This document shows, piece by piece, positions 48,901 to 57,274 of a stretch of 64,000 nt of DNA; the stretch's first letter is position 1; each line of letters opens with the position of its first letter. The translations under genes were made by a program, and so were the position numbers. The DNA is from Coenobita brevimanus (lineage: Eukaryota; Arthropoda; Malacostraca; Decapoda; Coenobitidae): NCBI GenBank assembly GCA_032717465.1, contig CM064683.1, forward strand, positions 38,925,042 through 38,989,041, read 5' to 3'. Under the pieces are notes generated by a model, which saw only the letters and a program-made list of their open reading frames with translations, was not told where the DNA came from and made no database searches.

Positions 48901-51900
48901 GGGTATTGGCTATCACCAACCCCTTCCCAGCACAAATGTCCACTAATGCACTGCCATTCTCATCTACCTCAGCAGGCACACCCCACTCACCAACTATTCC
49001 ATCCACCTTCACATTCTCTACTTTACCATTCATATCACCGTTCAAAAACACTCTCTCGTTCCTTCCAAACTTTTCCATGCACACTTCCACATTTGTCCAG
49101 AACCCTTTTCTCACTCTGCTCGCACGATCTTGCGTTGGTGCATACACACACACAATCGCCCACATTTGTATTCCAACTTTCAATCCTTGATCCAACTGAT
49201 CCATACTCTCTTATGTTCTTCTTCCATCTTTTACTCACAACTATACACACTCCTTCTTTTGCCCTCTCATTCTCACCTACTCCTGCACATATACCCCATC
49301 CATATTCCCATTCTCTCACACTTTCTCCTCTCCATTTAGTCTCAGGTACTCCACATACATCAGCTTTCGCACCCTCAAGCACCTGGAAAATCTCTCTCTC
49401 TTTCACCTCATCATTTGCACCCCTTACATTCCATGTTGCGATTACCATGTCCTTTGTCCGGTCCTTGGTCATCAACTTTTGGTCAGTCCTTGTCAGAGGC
49501 TTCTTGTTCATCTTTTTAGTTAGTTGTTTTCCGGGGAGGGGCACTAACCCTCCGCCAACCCTTTTAGTCACCTTCTACGACAAGCAGGGATACCGGGGGA
49601 GTATTCTTGAAAAAAAAAAACCTACCCCCAGGGTAGGACAGGCTCCAGAATACAACGTCTTCCATACAAGAGTAACAGGATATTTGCAGTTTGTTTCTGG
49701 GTTTTGTGAATGTGAGTCACATGGCTTAAAAGTAAAATGTAGAAGAGAGTAAAGTGACGTCTGTTTAGTGCAGGTGGTTTACAGAGTGATGTGCTGATGA
49801 ATGGAAAGACTTAACCTGGTGGAACAGTTTACGCAGCTACTGCAGTACTCATAGGAAAAAGGAGGTAAATACATACAATTAGTGAAGATCACAGTGGTTC
49901 ATGGAATATAATGGTGAGTACTACAGATGCCTTAATTCAAAATGGAAACTGAGTAAAGGAGACAGCTACAGAACTGCATGAAGGTGTGTCCGTGCTCTAA
50001 CTGTGTGATACACTAATATGGCATGAGTAAGAATGTAAAAAAACAAAGGAACTGGGACTGTTTGAGGGAAAGTGTGGACTATGCTGGATGGATATGAAAC
50101 ACAATGATTCATTAAAGATAAGCATTAAGAAAATCTACTTCTCTGTGAGTAAAAGAATATGTTTTAAGACTATTGCAGGGGGAATGGATATAAATAGGGG
50201 ATGAAGAGTGTCTCCATGAGTGAGTTTGAAGATAGAAGGGGGCACAGTAAGCCAATAGCATGGTTGAATATGCAGAACTGATGCACAAGAGAACAATATG
50301 AGTGTTTAGAAAGATCACGAATTAACGAAGGATCTAAATGGATGAATGAAGTATGTTTGAAGATCCACATGGCAAGAAATGATGCCCATTTCTTCTTATC
50401 TGATAGTTGATTGAGTGATTATTTCACGAAGGTATATGGAGCAAATTTAAACGTTAAAATACACAAAAATATATTTGGAGATGTCATTTTGTTCTGAGCC
50501 AGAACCAAGATTTCAAAGGTTTCAGTCACTGTGAATGACTGCCTAGCTCATTTCATTGATAGTTTTCATGCAGTTGTGTCCCCTCTCTGTTCTGAAACCT
50601 ACCTCACCCCATCTCTTATGAAGGAATTGTGGTTGGGATGCTGCTGCTGCTGCTGACAATGATGATTTATGAAAAATATAATCATGGTGATAATTATTGA
50701 AATAAAGATAATGATTATGATAAAGTCCAACAGATATTCAGTGCACATTACCTCACTTGCCCTCCTACCTGAGCCAACTGTTTGCTCTTTGCCTGTATCT
50801 CATCCTTAGTGTCCTCCTGCTCTGTCTTGCGGGACAACCACACCTTTCGTCGCTCACGCCTGAAGAGATACATTATCAAAATTCCAAATGAACACTGAAT
50901 ACTGCATAAGAGAGGATACAGTATAAGAAAAAAATTAAACCTGTTCAAAATATTGTATATAACACTTTCGCAGTCTTTGGACGCAGAACTGCGTCCAGTC
51001 TGAAAGTGTCCAACCTGCTCTAACAATATGGATCTGTACCCAAACAAAGGAACATTCACCATAAGTCAGGTATTGCATCTAGTGTCTAATATTAGCCTGA
51101 GTGAATTTCCATTTCAATGATACTATTTTCATTCATAAGAAAATCCAAAAACATGACCAAAAAACACCTAGAAAGAAAAGCTATATAAACATTCCTGTGT
51201 GCTATTTCAACTTACACTCATCGTATCTACAGTACAGTATTTTACTTTGTGCAACATCACTTTGTTTTTCTTTCATCTTATTGTACAAAGTCTTAGTTTT
51301 CTAACAGTAAAAACAAATCTGCTAATCCAAATATTTCCAGGCAAAAAAATCTGGGAAAAAAAAAAAAAAAAAAAATCGGGGTGAGGATTTTCAACTGGCA
51401 AGGGAGAATGAGGGGGGGGATTCAACTTATACTCATCACAATCATTTTACTTTATGCAATATCAATTTCTTTTTTCTTTCATCTTATTCTACAAAGTCTC
51501 AGCTTTCTAACAGTATAAAAATAAATCCACTAATCCAAATAATGTATTCTGTGGTGAAAAAATGATCGGAAAAGAAAAAAACTCAAGCATGCAGATTTTC
51601 AGCTGGTGAGGGAGAGTGGTGAGGGGGAAAGCAAGGAGGATTATGCTGGCTGCAAGGGGGTCAGACCATGAAAGTATTAATTAAATTACACATATACAGT
51701 ATACTACACACCCATACCGTGGTATCCAGCAGTGTTGAATACCAGTGGGAGTGTTTGGTCAGCGAGTATGTCAGATATCGAAGCAATTTTCCCCATAAGA
51801 TATTAAAGAAAAGCCAGAGATGCGTTCCAGACCCAAACTCAAACTCTCACATACCTTATTTAATCAGCAGAGACTGGCACAGAAACACCATAGGCAATGT

Positions 51901-54900
51901 TATTATCCTCATAAACAATATTGTTGCTAAAAAATGGTACAACAAAGATCACATGCAGGAGGGTAGGGTGGTGGGATGTGTGGTATTCAACATGGCTTCA
52001 GGACAACTGTCTGACAGCAAAAACCAGGCAGGCAACTGGCAGCCCACCAAGCAGGGGTAAGGGAGGGCAGGGGGGATGGGGAGGAAGACATGCAGGGATG
52101 GGGGAAGGTGGGAGGATGAGGAGGGAGATAAGCAGGGGTGGGGGAGGGCAGAGATATGGGGAGGGAGACAAGCAGGGGTGGGGGAGGGCAGAGATATGGG
52201 GAGGGAGACAAGCAGGGGTGGGGGGACAGGGAAGGAGACGAGACAAACTGCTCTATTACCCCGCCCCCCGTGTCGCTCGCTCACTCTCACTCACTCACCA
52301 CTATCACTCTCACTCACTCACCACTCTCACTCACTCGCTTGCTCACTCACTCACTCACCACCCTTACTCGCTCGCTCACTCTCACTTACTCACTCACACA
52401 CAAGTGATGTATCGGATACCAAATTTTAGAGCTCTGCGAAGGCGGAGCCGGATATCTATTTCTCATACAACCCAGTTGCGGATAAAGCCGCAGAGGTTAA
52501 GATGTTAATTTTTGTGGATGCGGACACGACTGCGGATTATTTTTACCTCCATGTACGTGGCTGTGGACACCAGAATCAAGGAGAGTGTACTGAGATGGTA
52601 TGATCATGTGGAGAATGGATAACAATAGAGTGGTGAAAAAGGTATATCTGAGCAAATCTGAAGGAGGAAGAAGGCGAGGTAGGCCAAGGAGAATGTGGAA
52701 AGACATGGTGGATGAGTGTGTGAGGAAGAGAGGTATGGAAGTCGTCATGGCTAGAGGACTGACAGGAGATCGAGTTGGCTGGATGACTTTTTGTGAGATG
52801 AAGTGCATGATCAGGGATTTGGCACCCCTTTTTAATGTGACAGTGTCCAGGCTGACTCTATCAGATATGTTTACATGAAGCTACAGAATGTGATGAATGA
52901 TTTTGGCATATCAGATACAGCCAGGAATCCGGGGGCATGAATGATGAGTGACTGGAACCATGGCCCATTGGACTGGGCAAACTTAGGCTGTCTGGACTTG
53001 CTCCTCCTCACCCTGCCCTAGGGTGGGAAAGGAGGTCTGGATGATGATGATGGATTAACCCTGAATATTTTACATCAGCATACCACAGCCATAACATGGA
53101 ACTGCCATGTACATCTAATTCTTATGTAAACACTGTATGCACCACTTACTGATACTTTCACTGCACCAAATGACTAAAAATTCCATGAAAAGCAAAATGT
53201 AGCTACATTAAATATTCCTTAACCTTTGGTTCTGCTTACTGCCAGCTCATTTTATTAAGTGTAAAAGAATTTATTCATCACCAAAACCCTTGGTTATACT
53301 GACCTTTTATTATACTCCTCAACAAGTTTTGCATTTTCTTCCAACACCCGCCTGTCATCTTGTGTAAGAGATTCATGCTTCTTCCGCAATATAGCAGACA
53401 CCTGAAAAGACAATACAGCATTCCAGTTAAAGTACACTGGGTCCTGTACCAGGAAATGACAAATGGTCAGTAAAGGGTGAACTTGAGCACCAAAAAAAAT
53501 CTAGCAGTTTGATAAGCAAAGATGGGAGTTTAGAGAACTGAATGTGTGAAAGGCTATATACAGCAGGAAGAGATGGTTGCCAGTACACTGAGGGGCGGTA
53601 ACAAAGAACAGAGTGGTGAGCATGGAAGTAAAGATGTCATTGCGCTACAGTATTATGATCCCCACACCAATCCATCATAGTGAAGCTTGGACTTTGCTAC
53701 AAGGATATACCAGATACTCAACAGTGAAAAAAATGAAAATGAGTTAATCTGAGAAGCATGTGGAGATATACTGACAAATAAGGAAATTTGTGAGTGCTGC
53801 AGTGTTGATCTGGATGTGCCAGAAGTGTTTGGAGATATAACCTGAGATGGTCTGGCCATGCAGAGAATGGGGAATGAGTCTGACTACAAGAGTGTACGTG
53901 AATGCGGTGGAGGGAGAAGGGGAAAGACAGACCAAAGATGAAGTGGTGAGGTACACGAAAGAGGGTGGTGTGAGATGGAGGGAAGACAGCCTGATGGCAG
54001 AGAACAGGGCAAAGTGGAAGCAATCAGTTTATGACTACCCTCTCCTAGTTGAGCAAAATGGAGGCAGTGTGTTCATAACTATCCCCTCCAGTATTATGGC
54101 ATCTGGCTAAAAGTAAATACTGAGCTCCCACACCACATGGAATACCTTTATAATAGCATCTTCTCTGACCTTCAATCACCTATTTCTCTGAAGGATTAAA
54201 TTTCCTTATGACAAAACTGTATGGCTGACTTTAGGATATACTGTACCTGGACATATAGTCCAAATAAATATCATAACACATCTGTAGGCATTATAGCCTT
54301 TACACTGTCAAAAGTGCAATTTACTTATGATATATCATGATACGGTACAATCCAGTAATAATCAAATAAGTTGAATGGGTTGGAAGCTCACATCATTATG
54401 GACCCTCAACATATAAAAGCTTCATTCACCAATTTGGTACATACCTGCCTCTCTTACTTATGACCAGCCAAGTTATTGCTATATTCTCAATGAATATTTT
54501 GAACCACCCACAGCTATTTCTCACCGCAATATCATTCATGGACTTAACACACTATTGATCACTATTACAAACATTTGACTCTTCCAAAAATCTACATTAT
54601 TGCTTTCCACCACTTAGGCTACCCTAAGAAGTATTATGTGCCATCAGAAAAAACTACCTTCATTCATTCATTCATTGCCAGACGCCATGTATCCCAAACG
54701 GGGTGGCCAACGGCTTAGAGTTAATTGTTTTACAGGGAGGGGAACTAATCCTCCACCAACCCCACTTGACACGTAGGGATGCCAACAGCATCTGGTGTTC
54801 CCAGGCGGTCACCCATCCAAGTACTAACCAGACCCAACGTTGCTCTTAAATGTGATACACTGTGGCACATCGACCAAGACTCTGGAACACCATCCTTTTC

Positions 54901-56619
54901 CAATGAACGTGGGTTTTCAGTTAGTGATACCATATTGTAATTTCAAAGCCCATCAGACTCTGGTCCTGATTTTTTTTTTTCCCTGATGGTACAAGACTTA
55001 TAAGCATGCTAATGTCTGTTAAGACTAATAACATGTATAGTAATTATTTTCCATGCAGTTACTGCTAAGGAACAGATTCCATAGCAGCTCCTTCCCACTG
55101 ATGCTGAAAACTGTATGGCAAGTATTAAATGCTTACCTAGTAATATTTAGTGGTGAATAAGAAGTTAGCACTTCTTATTGCATCCCGCCTCCTAGAGTTG
55201 TATCAAAGATTTATTTGCTTAATACACTCATCATATCTGGACTTGAAAGTGGCCATTGTGGGTACTGTTCCCACACTGAAAGTCCATTCCAGGTACTGTT
55301 ACCACACTGAGAGTCCATTCCAGGTACTATTACTACACAGAGTCCATTCCAGGTGCTGTTACCATACTGAGAGTCCATTCCAGGTACTATTACCACACAG
55401 AGTTCATCCCAGGCACTGTTACCACACAGAGTCCATTCCAGGTACCGGTACTGTTACCACACTGAGATTCCATTCCATTTTCATCACACTGACATTCTAC
55501 AGAAAATATTAATATGGGGTATGACACTGACATTCTACAGAAAATATTAATACAGGGTGGGTTATTATGATGATTATCATCATCATCATGATATCATTAA
55601 ACCAACTGGGACTGGTGATTGCTGCCTTCACAGGTCAGGTCCCACTAAGCTTGGCTGCCACTTGTGTCTCATCTTAATGAAAATTTATAATTAATAATTT
55701 CCAAATTATGCACAGCATATATTTATGCAGCTTTTGAAACATATAACCAGTAGGCTACTTTGATAATCGTTATATTTCATAATGATATAAATACAAAACT
55801 GCACTGGTGGAAAGGATGTTCATTTTTTCACATGTCTGTAACTCCCAAGGCCATTGCTGTAATACTTGTACCTCTCCCTCCTGCTGCCACTGGATATCGG
55901 CAGTCTCAAATGGCTGCAGTGATACACCTAGCCTAATCACAAAGCTAAGGTTAAGGTTGAGGGATATGACTAGAATTGGTAAGTTCTGTCACACTATCCT
56001 CAATGGACAAAATAATCATTACGATGGATGCCAGCTGATCACTTCGTAAATTCAACATCAAGATAATTTCTGCAACTTTTTATGCTAATGCCAATTACCA
56101 TCAAGGATTACTCCACACATTAAACACCGTATCATAGTGTAATACTGAAAAAAGAGCTCTCCCAGCTTTTTACCCAAAGTCTGTGTATTTTTTACACTGA
56201 AATACCCAAGCTTTGTTAAAAATTCGACAACCATGCTGACCGAACAATTCATGTACGTTTGACAAGTCACGAGGACTGGTTTTAGAAACCTCACCATACC
56301 CGAAATGACTTTACTTACCAAAGAATCCCTACGCCCTGATTTATAAGTTACGAAAGTGCAACATTTCTCTTTGTATATGTATTACTGAGGCCTGATATGG
56401 CATGTAAACCGATATAACCAATTACGCCTTCAAGAAAAATTGGTGCTTGCTTTCCCTGTCAGCCCTGGTGCTTCGGGTGGACTGGGTTTTGGTTTAATTT
56501 AAAGCAACAACACTTACTTTCTTCATGTGAGCCCCATCTCCTTTGCTCATGTTAATAGTGGCCGTGGCAGCAGCTTTTCTTCTGCCAGGTTCGGCCGGCA
56601 AGCCATCCTCGTCGTCCAT
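32602..56619 (-). CDS. SIRT7: SIRT7-class NAD+-dependent deacylase with giant C-terminal exon (9 coding exons, 1398 aa)
   Basis: Exons in coding order: 56619-56518, 53401-53304, 50859-50769, 46467-46343, 45196-45025, 42828-42728, 37299-37164, 36416-36296, 35852-32602 (with stop). All introns are GT-AG and phases run 0,2,0,2,0,2,0,1; the sum is 4197 nt, exactly 1399 codons. Seen: basic N-terminal helix region (~35-97), GAGIST (110-115), PDYRGPNG (120-127), QNCD (170-173), catalytic His190 in HGNMYIE, zinc Cys 198/201/228/231, HFGE, GSS (271-273), [10 protein letters not shown] (298-307). Known of the family: SIRT7 is a mostly nucleolar class IV sirtuin acting on histone and other acyl-lysines in rDNA transcription and stress responses. 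Human SIRT7 is about 400 aa; here ~1,000 extra residues follow the core. The start has A at -3 and G at +4; an in-frame ATG six codons upstream has weaker context. The family call is very secure; exact ends of exons 1-3 are slightly less so. Confidence 0.93.
34516..34905 (-). repeat. 30-bp coding minisatellite in SIRT7 last exon
   Basis: Thirteen in-frame units of about 30 bp encode variants of [10 protein letters not shown] / [10 protein letters not shown]. Most carry one Cys and four or five acidic residues. One unit lacks a residue, so units are 9-10 residues. It looks like a recently expanded protein tandem repeat. Confidence 0.9.
36000..36140 (+). repeat. Dispersed repeat Z in SIRT7 intron 8
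   Basis: ATCTGTGGGTAGAGAAATAT, ACCTCTCACAGCTTAG, GAAGCAGAAGACGTGAAA match the copies at 5.3 and 14.1 kb. Confidence 0.55.
36296..36416 (-). CDS. SIRT7: SIRT7 coding exon 8
   Basis: Encodes [20 protein letters not shown] followed by [20 protein letters not shown] and one base of a Gly codon. [10 protein letters not shown] is a SIRT6/7 signature of the NAD-binding fold. Acceptor GGCAG, donor ATG|GTAGGC, phase 1. Confidence 0.96.
37164..37299 (-). CDS. SIRT7: SIRT7 coding exon 7: second zinc pair and GSS
   Basis: Completes Arg230 and encodes [18 protein letters not shown], then [18 protein letters not shown] and CLGSSLK. Cys231 completes the second C-x2-C pair; HFGE and GSS are sirtuin signatures. 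Acceptor TTTTTCAG, preceded by a poly-A run; donor AAG|GTTAGG, phase 0. Confidence 0.96.
37470..37858 (+). mobile_element. SINE-like family S4, long copy with (GATA)n tail
   Basis: Contains ATGTAGTGCTGCCTACTTCT, CGTGACAAGCCAAATGG, GGGTGGTAACCATATAACC, GGTGGAGGGTTAGTGCCTCT, GGCCACCCCTTACGGGATT and GGCAATAGATAGA. Lies in SIRT7 intron 6 near exon 7. Confidence 0.75.
37880..38220 (-). mobile_element. RTE-related relic
   Basis: Minus-strand codons of the typical RTE C-terminal end are visible as [15 protein letters not shown] and [12 protein letters not shown] sequence, full of stops. Older than RTE-A and RTE-B. Confidence 0.5.
38240..38330 (+). repeat. Repeat Q, left part
   Basis: AACTGGCCACTTACAAGTTT, AAGAAGTTCAAAATATGGAC; cut by the RTE-B insertion. 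Confidence 0.65.
38415..39245 (-). pseudogene. RTE-B reverse transcriptase C-terminal segment
   Basis: From [16 protein letters not shown] through [34 protein letters not shown] and [15 protein letters not shown] to the Gly/Arg-rich end [18 protein letters not shown]. The FADD box is intact in this segment. Confidence 0.9.
39741..41272 (-). pseudogene. RTE-B endonuclease-linker open segment
   Basis: About 510 codons of APE-type endonuclease and linker, up to [19 protein letters not shown] of the RT start. Catalytic-region motifs: GDMNGKVG (Asp/Asn), SGLSDHYLV (Asp-His). The first seven or so codons that can be read upstream are flanking DNA. Confidence 0.9.
41280..41655 (+). repeat. Repeat Q, right part with nested repeat T
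   Basis: TGAATAATGTTATGTTTCAG, GCCATAAATAAGGAATGTAC and GCTATATTCACACAACAAG continue repeat Q. 41368-41490 is an inserted repeat T fragment (GGAGGATAGTGGTCTGCAG). Confidence 0.65.
42549..42716 (+). mobile_element. RTE-B 3' fragment abutting SIRT7 exon 6
   Basis: GAGGTGGAGGGATGGAG through GCGGCCACCCTTTGCGGG and (GATA)n ending at 42716. It is antisense to the sirtuin gene, ~11 bp from the exon 6 donor. Confidence 0.87.
42728..42828 (-). CDS. SIRT7: SIRT7 coding exon 6: first zinc pair
   Basis: Encodes [20 protein letters not shown] and then [13 protein letters not shown], ending mid-codon. The C-x2-C pair Cys198/201 and Cys228 belong to the structural zinc ribbon. Acceptor TTTGCAG; donor AG|GTTGGA, a weak site. 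An RTE-B 3' tail begins about 11 bases into the intron. Confidence 0.95.
42874..42945. repeat. (GAT)n in SIRT7 intron 5
   Basis: GAT/AAT triplets about 45 bp from exon 6. Confidence 0.9.
43380..43810 (-). mobile_element. RTE-related relic with internal ~106-bp duplication
   Basis: [17 protein letters not shown] and [24 protein letters not shown] stretches on the minus strand resemble the RTE C-terminal region. The segment containing GTGTGTTTATCA is duplicated at ~106 bp (43615 and 43725). Confidence 0.42.
44331..44547 (-). mobile_element. tRNA-derived SINE S1
   Basis: Full-length minus-strand copy with (GGAT)n at 44331; colinear with 28731-28953. Confidence 0.8.
44550..44640 (-). mobile_element. 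SINE-like family S4 fragment
   Basis: Minus strand: GAGTGACAAGCCTAATG through GGTGGTAACCATATAACC. It abuts an S1 SINE. Confidence 0.65.
45025..45196 (-). CDS. SIRT7: SIRT7 coding exon 5: catalytic His
   Basis: Encodes [30 protein letters not shown] and the catalytic motif [10 protein letters not shown] (His190 is the general base). The acceptor has a long pyrimidine tract ending CTAG; donor GAG|GTGCGT, phase 0. Confidence 0.96.
45488..45680 (+). mobile_element. tRNA-derived SINE S2
   Basis: TTGGTAGGTTAAGGC (A box-like), GGGTTCAGTCC (B box), then CACATTATACCATTTGAGG and GAGTGACTGATC as in the other copy. Confidence 0.6.
46343..46467 (-). CDS. SIRT7: SIRT7 coding exon 4: NAD-binding GAGIST
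   Basis: Encodes [20 protein letters not shown] and continues through [21 protein letters not shown], the most conserved NAD-binding stretch of SIRT7. Acceptor CACCAG; donor GG|GTTAGT in phase 2. With exon 5 it gives a gap-free match to vertebrate SIRT7 across the junction. Confidence 0.96.
46560..46745 (-). repeat. Dispersed repeat T
   Basis: Minus copy: AGTGCCACCACATGAAGG and the reverse of the ACTGCAGGCC segment, in SIRT7 intron 3. Confidence 0.6.
47513..47711 (+). mobile_element. tRNA-derived SINE S3 inserted in RTE-B copy 2
   Basis: CTTGGCTCAGTGGGTTAGAG is an excellent A box and GGATTGAATCC a good B box; the end is a poly-T run. It interrupts RTE-B between codons contiguous in the copy at 39.5 kb. 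Confidence 0.75.
49035..49571 (-). pseudogene. RTE-B endonuclease N-terminal segment (copy 2)
   Basis: Encodes [19 protein letters not shown], then [20 protein letters not shown] (endonuclease start), [19 protein letters not shown] and [12 protein letters not shown]. The leader DNA is the module also found in the SINE-like families of this window. Confidence 0.85.
49720..50050 (+). mobile_element. RTE-A-related relic
   Basis: Plus-strand [14 protein letters not shown] and TATELHEGV match the FKYLG to LHEGV section of RTE-A, with many stops. Confidence 0.5.
50769..50859 (-). CDS. SIRT7: SIRT7 coding exon 3
   Basis: Completes the split Arg codon and encodes [14 protein letters not shown] through KSKQLAQ, matching the RRREGLKRRQEE to RELA stretch before the vertebrate SIRT7 catalytic domain. 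Acceptor TCTTCAG, donor CAG|GTAGGA, phase 0. Confidence 0.87.
52050..52410. repeat. 40-bp G-rich minisatellite and (CACT)n tract
   Basis: GGGGAGGGAGACAAGCAGGG plus GTGGGGGAGGGCAGAGATAT repeats (52060-52230), then CACTCACTCAC tracts to 52410. In SIRT7 intron 2. Confidence 0.88.
52563..53053 (+). mobile_element. RTE-A 3' fragment
   Basis: Parallels 17280-17790 of the long RTE-A copy: [15 protein letters not shown] codons, [20 protein letters not shown], the 3' UTR ending in CCTGCCCTAGGGTGGGAAAG, and a short (GAT)n tail. 5'-truncated; lies in intron 2 of the sirtuin gene, opposite strand. Confidence 0.87.
53304..53401 (-). CDS. SIRT7: SIRT7 coding exon 2
   Basis: Encodes [12 protein letters not shown] through VEEYNK plus two bases of an Arg codon. 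It resembles the VSRILRKAAAE segment of the vertebrate SIRT7 N-terminal helix. Acceptor TTTTCAG; donor AG|GTCAGT, phase 2. Confidence 0.85.
53740..54110 (+). mobile_element. RTE-B-related relic
   Basis: Plus-strand [10 protein letters not shown] followed by [16 protein letters not shown] and [13 protein letters not shown] codons resemble the RTE C-terminal end; multiple frameshifts. Confidence 0.55.
54654..54930 (-). mobile_element. 5S rRNA-derived SINE with RTE-B-type 3' end
   Basis: On the minus strand, AGCAACGTTGGGTCTGGTTA, GTACTTGGATGGGTGACCGC and CTGGGAACACCAGATGCTG reproduce the 3' half of 5S rRNA with its internal promoter boxes (54780-54850). Next comes GGTTGGTGGAGGATTAGTTC, as at the RTE-B 5' end, then the RTE-B 3' end (GGCCACCCC...GGCGTCTGGCAATG) and an (ATGA)n tail. 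This is the SINE3-type arrangement. Confidence 0.85.
55250..55480. repeat. ~31-bp minisatellite
   Basis: About seven units of CCAGGTACTGTTACCACACT plus GAGAGTCCATT, in SIRT7 intron 1. Confidence 0.88.
56518..56619 (-). CDS. SIRT7: SIRT7 coding exon 1 (start codon)
   Basis: Encodes 34 residues starting [10 protein letters not shown] and ending HMKK, followed by a strong GTAAGT donor in phase 0. The acidic start and Arg/Lys/Ala-rich middle are not diagnostic alone. The exon is accepted because the next exon continues directly into recognisable SIRT7 N-terminal sequence. An 11-codon out-of-frame upstream reading frame precedes the start. Confidence 0.75.
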
Positions 56620-56639
56620 AGTGGTGTTTACAAACATTG

Positions 56640-57270
56640 ACGACTCTCCGTCACAAAGACCATCTCTAGATTTACAACATCCACTCTTTGATTTCTTTTT
56701 ATTTTCTCTAATTATTCATATTTTCATCCCAATCAAGTAATAAATATCAGTTTGTAATTATACTTTATAATTCCTCTTTAAAGAGAACAGTTTATTAGAA
56801 GAAGGAGGGAACATCTGCAATTTAAAGGGACCCAACTAGCAACCTTCCGACCCCTAGCGAGGAGTCAACGAACCTCCCACAGAAATCTGCAAGAAGGGCT
56901 GGGATTCTCAGACGTATTTGCGATCGATTCCATGCCGTAACTTAGATTTTTTTTTTTTTTTTTACAGGAAGAGCTAGAGACACGAAAATAGCTTTTCGCA
57001 TTCCTTTTCTTGTTCTTCATACAAAATCGGGTAGTTGTAGTTTTTTCCTTTTCCAGAAAAAAAAAAAAAATCGGTCATTGAAAGAAATGCTTATTGTTGT
57101 AAATGTATACATAGTACATATAAAACAAAAGGAGATTGTGAGTCTTTCCACACACCCCTTCAGCAAACACATGTACAGCTAACAAAAAGAGGTGGTGGGG
57201 TCTTGCTACACACTCCTTCAGCATTCTCCTTGTACTTCTTCCAGAATCACAGTTACGACAGGAATTGGAT
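56640..57270. other. SIRT7 upstream flank
   Basis: AT-rich with poly-A/T runs; holds the 5' UTR and promoter by position, but no clear motif was found. Confidence 0.4.
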
Positions 57271-57274
57271 CGTA

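Larger units (their letters stand above)
46761..49640 (-). mobile_element. RTE-B second long copy, in SIRT7 intron 3
   Basis: Same family and orientation as the intron 6 copy. It retains the 5' start: TWNVRGAND preceded by leader codons. Relative to the other copy it has lost ~500 bp covering the FADD box (junction near 47205) and gained a SINE at 47513-47711. Several frameshifts split the endonuclease. The 3' end is (GATA)n. Confidence 0.9.

Noticed and set aside
48946..49752. Plus-strand open frame of 268 codons
   Set aside because: Antisense to the RTE-B endonuclease, which is recognisable on the minus strand.
54760..54890. A functional 5S rRNA gene
   Set aside because: Only the 3' half is conserved, the 5' half is diverged, and the copy is fused to RTE-type sequence.
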